From CAZMYM01 sp964620325 (GTDB lineage: Bacteria > Bipolaricaulota > Bipolaricaulia > UBA7950 > UBA9294): a stretch of DNA of 64,000 bases. A program made the position numbers and the translations under genes. The DNA lies in assembly GCA_964620325.1 (NCBI GenBank), contig CAZUIM010000005.1, positions 40,203-104,202 of the forward strand, in the 5' to 3' direction. Numbering within the stretch: position 1 is the stretch's first letter; every line of letters begins with the position of its first letter. Below the pieces are notes generated by a model. The model saw only the letters and a program-made list of their open reading frames with translations, did no database searches and was not told the origin of the DNA. Of this stretch, positions 52,546-60,422 are shown piece by piece.

Positions 52546-52997
52546 ATTCCAGTGAGCTCGTCGATGTCGCGCTTCGATTCGTCGAAGCGATCAATCGCCT
52601 CGATCATCGCCGTCTCGAGGCGCCAATGACCGACGACCACGTCTTCGTCGACCTCGCCGGGGAGCGCGTCACAGGAAAAGGGCCGATGAGCGCCAGATGG
52701 AAGGACTACTTCGATCGATTTCCCGGGTACATGATCCACATCGGCGAGATCCACCTCGTCGGCCAGGACGTCGCCTTGATCGGCCGGACGACCGGCTCTC
52801 ACCTCGGACTCCCGCGGCTCGAGGAGTCCAGAGAACCGATCATCTGGGTCACCAACATCCGAGGGAATCGAGTGGCCGAATGGCGTCTCTACCCAAACAC
52901 CGAACGATCGCGCCTCGCTCTCCGACTGACTGAGAAGGCCCGGGTCAGCCAGTCGTCGGGCCTGCAGTTCACCGCAACGGCATGTCGTCCAGCGTGA
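52542..52997 (+). CDS. NTF2-like/SnoaL-type protein
   Basis: This 151-residue protein has the NTF2-like cone fold pattern: ALRFVEAINRLDHRRLEAPMTDDHVFVDLAGERVTGK, then MSARWKDYFDRFPGYMIHIGEI. Such domains can be isomerases, dehydratases or binding proteins. It is translationally coupled to the amidohydrolase. The last 15 or so residues may be a non-native extension into the degraded region that follows. Confidence 0.75.
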   Translation: MNSSELVDVALRFVEAINRLDHRRLEAPMTDDHVFVDLAGERVTGKGPMSARWKDYFDRFPGYMIHIGEIHLVGQDVALIGRTTGSHLGLPRLEESREPIIWVTNIRGNRVAEWRLYPNTERSRLALRLTEKARVSQSSGLQFTATACRPA

Positions 52998-53097
52998 CGT
53001 CGGGATGGTGCGTCGGCTCGCGCCGGTTCGAGCCCCGATAGGAGATCGCGTTTTCCGAACACCAGAGGAGGCAGGCGTAGCAGGTTTCGCAGTCGTG

Positions 53098-53499
53098 GTG
53101 TCACGTCGGTCGCCCGTCGAGGAGTCGGGCCAGCTGGCGCCCCTTCCATCCGGAAGAGAAGTACGAGGGCGCCGCATGGTACCGCAACATCATGATCTCG
53201 ATCTCTTGGCGGTGACCGCCGACGAGACGGTGGCCGCGTTCTGCACCGTGTGATACGACAACGTCACCCGGTCCGGGAACTTCGACCCGGTCGGGACGAT
53301 GCCCGACCATCGACGTCACGGCCTTGCCACGGCCCTGCCGTACGAGGGGATGCGCCGCCTCAAGGTCCACGGAGCGGCACAGGCCTCCGTCGTCGGGGGT
53401 GGCATCTCGAATCCGAAGGCCGAGGTCGCCTTGGAGCCATCGCGACAGATCCACGACCGGATCGCCGGCGACGCGTGGAACGATCGCCCGGCGGCCTAG
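53098..53499 (+). pseudogene. degraded GNAT acetyltransferase gene
   Basis: Pieces of a GNAT-family acetyltransferase are spread over two frames. FHPEEKYEGAAWYRNI lies in one, and DLDLLAVTADETVAAFCTV then YDNVTRSGNFDPVGTMPDHRRHGLA in another. A frameshift with loss of about 10 codons lies near 53190. A TGA at 53251-53253 stands where relatives have Trp. The acetyl-CoA motif DHRRHGLATAL and GMRRLKVHGAAQASVVGG are still readable. It faces the DUF1177 gene end to end. Confidence 0.8.
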
Positions 53500-54302
53500 A
53501 TCTTCCTCCCCCCCGGTCCCTGTAGATGCGTCATCGAACCGTAGGTCGCGACGAGGCGCGCAAACGCGTTCTCGTCGAAGAAGCGACAGCAGCCGGATGT
53601 GAACGCAAGCGCGACAGTGACGCAAGAACGAGCCGCCTGCTCAAGCGACGCGGGATCGTTCGCCCCGGTCGCGCAACCCGGGATCGGCGTCGCCGACGTG
53701 GTCGCCACGCCGACGACCGGTGCCGAGGTCGCCGTCGCCGGTTGCAGAATGCTGTTGACGTGGTCGAATCCGACACCGTACGGGGTGAGATCCTGCGTGG
53801 CGTTCGGAAGGACGTTCGGCGCCTCGCCCGAGACGTGTCGCGCGACCTCGAGCAGATCCGGGCTGACCGGGAGGATGTAGCCCTCCTTGACGGTCGGCGT
53901 GATCGCGAAGCCGCGGCGATTGACGATCCAGTTCCCCTTCGTCGCATCGACCGACAGGATTCCGTCCATCGCTGGATCGACCTCGTGACGGTTCATCGTC
54001 TCCATCCCGACCGGCGCGCCCATGAACGGCACCGGCTGGTGCGGAACGATCGGAGATCGCGGCGAGATGTGCGTCGCGACGATGACCGATCCGGGAAAGC
54101 GATCGCCACGAACGCCCATCCGAGCGAGCTTCATTGCACACGCGAGTGCAACGATCGCGCCGTCGGCGTCGGAGACGAGGCCCCGGCGCTCGGGGCGGGC
54201 GCCGATCCCGCCCAGTCGTCCGATGATCCCGAGCGTCGGTCCGCCGCCGTCGACGTGCGGATCATCAAGCAGATCGAGCAATTCGCCGATCTCGCGCAAC
54301 AC
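53496..54302 (-). CDS. DUF1177-family protein with an internal deletion
   Basis: This 268-residue protein matches DUF1177 strongly: GIIGRLGGIGARPERRGLVSD, FMGAPVGMETMNRHEVDP, FAITPTVKEGYILPVS, NSILQPATATSAPVVGVA and the end RLVATYGSMTHLQ. Family members are usually about 310 residues. Here LLDDPHVDG (residues 11-19) joins directly to GPTLGIIG, so about 45 residues found in relatives are missing. GTG 54302 has AAAGGGG upstream. The family role is unknown; an amino-acid or peptide catabolic link has been suggested by neighbourhoods in other genomes. Confidence 0.85.
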   Translation of the reverse strand: MLREIGELLDLLDDPHVDGGGPTLGIIGRLGGIGARPERRGLVSDADGAIVALACAMKLARMGVRGDRFPGSVIVATHISPRSPIVPHQPVPFMGAPVGMETMNRHEVDPAMDGILSVDATKGNWIVNRRGFAITPTVKEGYILPVSPDLLEVARHVSGEAPNVLPNATQDLTPYGVGFDHVNSILQPATATSAPVVGVATTSATPIPGCATGANDPASLEQAARSCVTVALAFTSGCCRFFDENAFARLVATYGSMTHLQGPGGRKI

Positions 54303-54420
54303 GTCGTCCCCTTTCCGAACCGGATCGAGGATGGCCGGAAGCCGAGCGATCGTCAAGCCGCTGCCAGGGCCCAAAGCCGACGTCGGATGATCGGCGCGGA
54401 GAAACGGGCTACCCTAAGTC

Positions 54421-56088
54421 ATGCCTCGAAGAACGTGGTCGCGTTCGATCCGAAGAGTCATCCTCTGTGCGCTCATCGTCGTCGCCCTCTTCCTCGCCTG
54501 GTACATCGGCAGCTTCATCCTCTCCTTCGGCGCCTCAGACGGCTCGCAGGTGACGCCGATCCCGCAGCGACTGATGTACCCGAGCGAGTTCTACCGAGAG
54601 ATGTGGCGAAGCGTCTTCTCCCCGGAGGACGTGTCTGCTGGCTGCGCGTGCGGAGACCTGCTCCGCTTCCGCCCGGCCGACGCCTCGCGGCCGATCGCCC
54701 ACGTCGAGATCCCCGAACACCCGTTCATGGCGTCGAACGCAGGGAACAACATGCACTGCGACAGCTACGAGAGCGATGCGTACCAGGCGGCCGGGCCGCT
54801 CGGTCTGCAACCTCAGGTCATCTCACGAACACGAGGATTCGGCGGATACGGAACCCTGACCTTCGATCGAGCCGGGCGGATCGTCGCTGTGTACAGCAAC
54901 GGCCGGCGATTCCGGCTCGAACTCCTCAACCCGCATACCCTGGAGGAGCTCGCGTCGTACGGTCTCCCGCCACGCCCCTGGTACTGGCTCCTCCAGGGGG
55001 TGATGCCGTGGGAGTACATCGGGGCCGGGATGTACTTCTACCTCGACGAGCAGGACCGCGCCGTCGTGCCGACGACCGAAAACACCATCCGCGTCGTCCA
55101 GACTCCGGAGCCCGGGGGAACGTTCGAACTGATCCGCGAAATCGACCTGTCGGATCACGTCGTCCCGATGGGCTGGCCGAAACGAGACTCGATCGCCTGG
55201 GTGCTGCCCGATTGGAGCGGCGAGGTTTACTGGTACGCGACGACCGCAGGGATCGTCGGCACCGTCGGAACGGACTCCGACGAAATCCGCACCCTGCGCC
55301 TCGACGGCGAGATCATCGAGAACTCGTTCGCCGTCGCCGAGGAAGGAGTCTACATCCTCTCCGATCGCGCGCTCTATCGCTTCAACCGGAGCCCGGACGG
55401 GAGCATCGTTCTCGACTGGCGCATCGAGTACGACCGCGGTCCGCGAAAGAAGCTGGGGCACATCACGCGAGGTTCGGGAACCTCGGTCACCCTGATCGGC
55501 GGAACGGACGGACTCGTCGCGGTCACCGACAACGCGGAGCCGAGGATTCACCTGATCTTCGTCCGACGTTCCGACGGAGCCGTCGTCTGCAGCACGCCTG
55601 TGTTCGAACCGGGGAAGAGCGGGACCGACATCTCCGTCGCCTGTTTCGAGCACGCCGACGCCGACGGGGCGGGAACGGGGATCTACTCCGCCTTGATCGA
55701 GAACAACTGGGGCCACCACACCTTCCCGCGATCGCATCCGGAGCCCGGCCTGACGCGCGTCGACGTCGTTCGGAACACGGACGGAAGCTACACGTGTGAG
55801 GAGATCTGGACGAGCGACGAGCGGGGTATCGGTGTCTTCAAGCTGTCCCTCGGGAACGGGTTGGCCTACATGTACTGGCGAAGCGAAAACTGCGCGGTCA
55901 CCCAATGGTATCTGACTGCCGTCGACGTCTCGACCGGTGAAACGGCGTACAAAACCCTGGTCGGGACCGGCCTCGGGTTCAACAACTGGGCCGGCGCGCT
56001 CTTCCTACACCCGGACGGGGGGATCGCTTACTCGACAACGATCTTCGGACTGGTGATGATTCGCGACACCGCCGAGGCCGCGAAATGA
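54421..56088 (+). CDS. membrane-anchored beta-propeller-like protein
   Basis: This 555-residue protein has one N-terminal membrane helix (residues 13-36) and a large external part rich in beta strands. Several stretches look like propeller blades (RAGRIVAVYSNG, VAEEGVYILSDRALYRFNRSPDG). Cysteines occur in pairs (SAGCACGDLLRF). I recognise no named family. A TACCCT box lies 5 bases before ATG 54421. Its stop overlaps the sulfotransferase start (ATGA), so the two probably act together. Confidence 0.75.
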   Translation: MPRRTWSRSIRRVILCALIVVALFLAWYIGSFILSFGASDGSQVTPIPQRLMYPSEFYREMWRSVFSPEDVSAGCACGDLLRFRPADASRPIAHVEIPEHPFMASNAGNNMHCDSYESDAYQAAGPLGLQPQVISRTRGFGGYGTLTFDRAGRIVAVYSNGRRFRLELLNPHTLEELASYGLPPRPWYWLLQGVMPWEYIGAGMYFYLDEQDRAVVPTTENTIRVVQTPEPGGTFELIREIDLSDHVVPMGWPKRDSIAWVLPDWSGEVYWYATTAGIVGTVGTDSDEIRTLRLDGEIIENSFAVAEEGVYILSDRALYRFNRSPDGSIVLDWRIEYDRGPRKKLGHITRGSGTSVTLIGGTDGLVAVTDNAEPRIHLIFVRRSDGAVVCSTPVFEPGKSGTDISVACFEHADADGAGTGIYSALIENNWGHHTFPRSHPEPGLTRVDVVRNTDGSYTCEEIWTSDERGIGVFKLSLGNGLAYMYWRSENCAVTQWYLTAVDVSTGETAYKTLVGTGLGFNNWAGALFLHPDGGIAYSTTIFGLVMIRDTAEAAK

Positions 56089-57272
56089 CGCGCGTGAGAA
56101 GAGGGACCGATGGCATGACCGGACCGAGGCGACCTTCGAACTTCGAGCATCCGACCGCACTCGGCTCGTTTCGAAGCTGGATCAGGCTCCTGAGCAGTCT
56201 CGGCGGGGTCGATCGGACGTACCTCCCGCGAGCGGTCTTCGTCTCGCTCACGACCCTGCTGACCGGCCCGCTAAAGCTCTGGGAGCAGGCCCGATACGGG
56301 AGAAGAATCCGAAACACCGAGATCCACCCTGCGCCGATCTTCATCATCGGCCACTGGCGAAGCGGTACGACCCATCTTCACAACCTCCTCTGCCGTGACC
56401 GGAACCTCGGCTATCTGTCGACGTTCCAAGCGATGACCCCCGGCTTCAGCCTCACCGGTGGCGGAGCGATCAAGCGACTCTTGGCACGGATGGCCGGGTC
56501 CCGTTACCCGACGCGGCTGATCGACAACATCCCGCTCGATCTCGACGCTCCGCAAGAGGACGAGTTCGCCCTCGCCAACGTGACACCCTGTTCGTTCGTC
56601 CACACCTTCTCGTTCCCGCGGCGGGGGCGGGAGATCTTCGAACGGTCGGTCCTGTTCGACGGCCTTCCCGAGGAGGACCGCAGACGGTGGGTCGAGGCCT
56701 ACTCGCTCCTCCTGCGAAAGGCGACGTTCGCGTCCGACGGGCGACGGCTCGTTGTCAAGAACTGCGCCCACACCGGACGCCTCCGGATCCTGCTCGAGCT
56801 CTTCCCCGATGCGAAGTTCATCCACATCCACCGAGACCCGTATCACGTCTTCCTGTCGACGCTGCACATGCATCGGACGGTTCTCCAGCGCGCTCAGCTC
56901 CAGGAGGCGGAGGAGGATCGGATCGAGGCGAACGTCCTTCGGTTCTACGAGAGGCTGATGCAGCGATACCTGGACGACCGACACCGAATCCCGCCCGGCA
57001 ACCTTGTCGAGATCCGGTTCGACGCGCTGGAGACCGATCCGCTCTCTCAGCTGCGTCACATCTACGACTCGCTCGATCTGCCCGGGTACGACAGCGTCGA
57101 ACCGGAGATTCGCTCGTACGTCGACGCCGTCGCCGGGTACCGGAAGAACGTCTACGACCTGAACGAGGACGTCATCGAGAAGGTGAACGAGCACTGGGGC
57201 TTCGCGTTCGAGCCTTGGGACTACGAGCGGCTGGACCCCTCGGTGCTCAACCGCGGCGGCCGGACGCCGTAG
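56085..57272 (+). CDS. sulfotransferase family protein
   Basis: This 395-residue protein has the PAPS-binding 5'-phosphosulfate loop FIIGHWRSGTTHLHNLL and the 3'-phosphate motif AKFIHIHRDPYHVFLSTLHM. It is of the Sulfotransfer_3 type often seen in bacteria, where acceptors may be lipids, sugars or peptides. It is coupled to the propeller-like membrane protein. No PAPS synthesis genes are nearby. Confidence 0.9.
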   Translation: MTRVRRGTDGMTGPRRPSNFEHPTALGSFRSWIRLLSSLGGVDRTYLPRAVFVSLTTLLTGPLKLWEQARYGRRIRNTEIHPAPIFIIGHWRSGTTHLHNLLCRDRNLGYLSTFQAMTPGFSLTGGGAIKRLLARMAGSRYPTRLIDNIPLDLDAPQEDEFALANVTPCSFVHTFSFPRRGREIFERSVLFDGLPEEDRRRWVEAYSLLLRKATFASDGRRLVVKNCAHTGRLRILLELFPDAKFIHIHRDPYHVFLSTLHMHRTVLQRAQLQEAEEDRIEANVLRFYERLMQRYLDDRHRIPPGNLVEIRFDALETDPLSQLRHIYDSLDLPGYDSVEPEIRSYVDAVAGYRKNVYDLNEDVIEKVNEHWGFAFEPWDYERLDPSVLNRGGRTP

Positions 57273-57274
57273 GC

Positions 57275-58138
57275 TCAGTCGGTGAAGTCGCCCAGTCGCT
57301 CGAGGAGTCTCTCCGCCGCCGCCTTCGCCTGACGGTTCCAGAATGGCCAATCCCCGACTTCCTGTTCGAGAACGATCGCCGTCTCGCGCTCGATCAGCTC
57401 GGCGTCGCGAACGCCGTTCAGCTGCCCCAGGAAGTTGTAGGTGAACCCCCAGTACTCGGCGAGGATGATGTGGTTGTTCAGATAGGATGGGTCCATCTCG
57501 ATCGATTCCTCGACGAGGGACAGCCCGGCCTCGTCGTCTCCTCCCAACCAGCCGGGCAGCATGATGAGCAGCGAGCCGAGTGCGCTGGCGGCACTTCCGC
57601 CCCAGAATCCACGGTCGAGCTCGATGCATCGGGAGAAGAGGGCGAGAACCGAGCTCTGTTCGGTCAGACCTTGAATCGGGTGGATCCCGCAGATCATCCC
57701 CCAGTTGTTGGCCGTCCAGTGGAGGGCCGCCGGATCGGTGACGTGGGCGAGCGCCGTCTTCAACCCCTCCGACTCGTGAGCGACGAAGTCCTCGTTCAAC
57801 CGAAGGCTTCGGAACCCGTACGCCTTTCCATTCTCGAACAGGACTTCGTCCTCGGAGGTGGTCTCTCCGTCGAACATCGTCGCCTCGTAGCAGAGCTGCG
57901 ACAGGCGATTGAGCACGTAAGCCTGCCTCCGCTCCGAAAGGGCGTCGAGATCCGGAACGACGGCCTCGTAGAGCCCGAGCGCTTCCGTCATGCTCTCCCG
58001 GAGGTGCCGCGTCATGTAGGCCTGATCGGCCCGGGTGATGAGCTCATGCGGGGACTCGGCCTCCTGCGCGGCGACGAAGGCGAAGGAAACGATGACGAGG
58101 GTGAAACACGGCACCAGCCAGCGAGACAGACGGATCAT
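57275..58138 (-). CDS. TatT-like (TRAP-associated) periplasmic helical-repeat protein
   Basis: This 287-residue exported protein has a signal peptide (residues 1-24) and a helical-repeat body. Features such as ADQAYMTRHLRESMTEALGLYE, NRLSQLCYEA, AALHWTANNWGM and NHIILAEYWGF fit the TRAP transporter TatT family of TPR-like trimers. No TRAP genes are adjacent. It meets the sulfotransferase gene end to end. Confidence 0.7.
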   Translation of the reverse strand: MIRLSRWLVPCFTLVIVSFAFVAAQEAESPHELITRADQAYMTRHLRESMTEALGLYEAVVPDLDALSERRQAYVLNRLSQLCYEATMFDGETTSEDEVLFENGKAYGFRSLRLNEDFVAHESEGLKTALAHVTDPAALHWTANNWGMICGIHPIQGLTEQSSVLALFSRCIELDRGFWGGSAASALGSLLIMLPGWLGGDDEAGLSLVEESIEMDPSYLNNHIILAEYWGFTYNFLGQLNGVRDAELIERETAIVLEQEVGDWPFWNRQAKAAAERLLERLGDFTD

Positions 58139-58168
58139 GAGACCGCTCCTTCCGGTTGCTTGATTCCG

Positions 58169-58987
58169 TCATTCTACCCGGTGGTCGGCCGAAGCGAAGA
58201 CGCGCTGAGAGACTCCCGGCCCGCGGCGTAGGCGGTCGAGCCCGCCGGAGAGCGGCGGCTGGCCGTCTCTCATCGAGGGATTCGCCGCGATCTGCGAATC
58301 GCCGGTCGGCTGCTCGAGACCGGTCACCGCATCGTAAACGACCATGTAGCTCGTCGCCTGCAGCGGACCGAGAAACAGCGTCCCGCTGAGAAGCAGAAAG
58401 AGCTCGATCGCCCAGGCTGGAAGCGGGAACTCCGGGACGAGCGACTTGAGCACGGAGATCGCCGCGACCACCAGCATCGGGATGCTGAGCAAGAAGCTGA
58501 TTCCGAACAGAACCGAGCGATACCCCTCGGTCAGTTCTCGGCTCCGTCGCATCGCCTCGATCGGCCCGAACTCCGTACACGCCGCGCCTCTCGCCGGTCC
58601 AGAGAGGATGACGATCGGCACAAAGGCGTACATCAGAGCCCAGACGACGGCGGGGATGAACAGCAGGAAGACGCCGAGCGTCACGAGGAGGGAGACGAGA
58701 AGGGACGCCACGACCAACGTTCCCCATCGAGAGAATCCATGAAACAGGTCGCGAAACCTCGCCGGCTCGCCTCGCACCGCCCTCAAGGCGAGAAGGTGGA
58801 ATCCTGCTTGGAGGGGCGCAACGAGGACGATCGACACAGGGAAGCTCAACCAGGACCACGCTTCGGGAGTGACGAGCGTCACGAGTTGGTTCACAGCAAG
58901 GATGACGAGCCACGCGCCGAGCAGCAACGAAAACCGCCGTACGACGGCATCCACTCCCTCACGCAGACAGGACCACGTCGTCAGCAT
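58169..58987 (-). CDS. polytopic membrane protein
   Basis: This 272-residue protein has about six hydrophobic segments. Its layout (paired helices around FHGFSRWGTLVVASLLVSLLVTLGVFLLFIPAVVW and a MRRSRELTEGYR loop) resembles DUF975/GdpP-membrane-like proteins. Its function is unknown. The last 60 residues are hydrophilic. Confidence 0.7.
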   Translation of the reverse strand: MLTTWSCLREGVDAVVRRFSLLLGAWLVILAVNQLVTLVTPEAWSWLSFPVSIVLVAPLQAGFHLLALRAVRGEPARFRDLFHGFSRWGTLVVASLLVSLLVTLGVFLLFIPAVVWALMYAFVPIVILSGPARGAACTEFGPIEAMRRSRELTEGYRSVLFGISFLLSIPMLVVAAISVLKSLVPEFPLPAWAIELFLLLSGTLFLGPLQATSYMVVYDAVTGLEQPTGDSQIAANPSMRDGQPPLSGGLDRLRRGPGVSQRVFASADHRVE

Positions 58988-59095
58988 GGTTTCACCTCAT
59001 ACACCGTAGATGTTCTGAGTCTAGCGTGCACTTTCGGTTAAGGGAATGAAGACTGTCCGGGCGACCTCGGCGGAACCTCCCCGGACGAAGGCGCG

Positions 59096-59212
59096 ACCGC
59101 CCACCTTCGACTCCACGGCTCCAGGTCCCGAACTCAATCACGTTCCCCTCCGGCTCGGCGACCATCGAAGAGCGCATTCCCCACGGCTCGTCGCCCGGGC
59201 AAACGCCCATGC
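59096..59212 (-). pseudogene. remnant of a glyoxalase/VOC protein
   Basis: Reading on the minus strand gives CPGDEPWGMRSSMVAEPEGN and VIEFGTWSRG, which is the C-terminal signature of VOC/glyoxalase proteins (PWGxR...DPEGN.IE). No start or N-terminal domain exists, because the nagA stop codon lies at its upstream edge. It is a decayed 3' fragment. Confidence 0.65.
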
Positions 59213-60400
59213 CTAGTCGAAGCGTTCGAGCCGACCGGAAGCGACGACCGCCGCGACGTGAAGCTCGTCGTCGAGTACACACAGGTCGGCCGTGTACCCG
59301 GGCGCGACGTGCCCCAGCCGATCGTCGACGCCGAGGAAGACGGCCGGATAGGTCGAAGCCATCCGCAGCGCTTCGTCTCTCGGCAAGCCCAGTCTCCGGA
59401 CGCAGTTGCGAACGGCCGTCGCCATGTCGAGGACGGCCCCGGCAAGGACCCCGCCGGCGGTCACGCAACGACCGTTCTCGACCGTCACGTCGTACGGACC
59501 CAGTCGAAAGCCGGATTCGGCGCCCCCCACGGGAGGCATCGCGTCCGTGACCAGGAAGAGCCGACCTTGCCCCATCGCGGCCCGGGCGATCTCGATCGAG
59601 GCGAAGTGCACGTGATGCCCGTCGGCGATCACGCCCGCCCACGCGTCAGGGTGCGTCAACGCGGCTCCGACGAGGCCCGGCCTCCGCGCCGTCAGACGGC
59701 TCATCGCATTGAACAGGTGCGTCGCACAGCGGCCGCCCGCGGAGAATCCGGCCATCGCTTCCTCGTAGGTCGCGTCGGAGTGTCCGAAGCTGACGAGAAC
59801 GCCGGCCTCGACGAGACGCGAGACGAGTTCACAGCCGGTCACCTCCGGCGCGAGGGTGCAGACCGTGAGGCCGACGCCGCCGGAGGTCACGATCGAGACG
59901 TCCGACTCCGTCGGAGGGCGAATGTACGCCCGGTCGTGCACACCGGGACGCTCCCGCGAGATGAACGGGCCCTCGAAGTGGATTCCGAGAACGCCCGCAT
60001 CGGACGCCCGGTATTCGAGGACGGCGTCGCGCGCAGACCTCATCCCCTTCGCGGGACCGGTGATGTAGGTCGGCAGGAGGTTCAACGTTCCGTAGCGGCG
60101 GTGCGCTTCGACGATCGTCCGGAGCGTCTCCGCGGCCGGCGCCTCGTTGAACAGACGGCCGCCGCCGCCGTTCACCTGAGCGTCGATGAATCCCGGAGCG
60201 ACGGTCAGCCCTCCCAAATCGGCGACCTCGCAATCGGCCGGAATCGAGTCGTCGTTGACAAGGTCCGCGATCACGCTTCCGCGTACGATCACGGCCTTGC
60301 CGGACTCCACCGACGTCCCCGTGTAGATCTCGCAGTTGGTCAGGGCAACGGGCGTCGCCGACCGGCTCATCTCGCTCGTGCCCTCGATCTCATTTCCCAT
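59213..60400 (-). CDS. nagA: N-acetylglucosamine-6-phosphate deacetylase
   Basis: This 395-residue amidohydrolase removes acetate from GlcNAc-6-phosphate. Motifs are APGFIDAQVNGGGG, GIHFEGPFISRERPGVHD, SFGHSDATYEEA, CATHLFNAM, GVIADGHHVHF and LVTDAMPPVGG. It would recycle cell-wall or chitin sugars. ATG 60400 and ATG 60370 (MSRSATPV) are both possible starts. It follows the prolyl oligopeptidase gene by 22 bases. No nagB lies nearby. Confidence 0.92.
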   Translation of the reverse strand: MGNEIEGTSEMSRSATPVALTNCEIYTGTSVESGKAVIVRGSVIADLVNDDSIPADCEVADLGGLTVAPGFIDAQVNGGGGRLFNEAPAAETLRTIVEAHRRYGTLNLLPTYITGPAKGMRSARDAVLEYRASDAGVLGIHFEGPFISRERPGVHDRAYIRPPTESDVSIVTSGGVGLTVCTLAPEVTGCELVSRLVEAGVLVSFGHSDATYEEAMAGFSAGGRCATHLFNAMSRLTARRPGLVGAALTHPDAWAGVIADGHHVHFASIEIARAAMGQGRLFLVTDAMPPVGGAESGFRLGPYDVTVENGRCVTAGGVLAGAVLDMATAVRNCVRRLGLPRDEALRMASTYPAVFLGVDDRLGHVAPGYTADLCVLDDELHVAAVVASGRLERFD

Positions 60401-60422
60401 CTCCCCCCGGAGAACCCGCTCG

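Noticed and set aside
53009..53050. tRNA-like T-arm (CCGGTTCGAGCCCCG)
   Set aside because: No matching acceptor, anticodon or D arms at the right distance; the upstream sequence is the end of a coding gene.
53251..53253. TGA recoded as tryptophan
   Set aside because: TGA terminates many intact genes here, and the GNAT copy also has a frameshift and a deletion.
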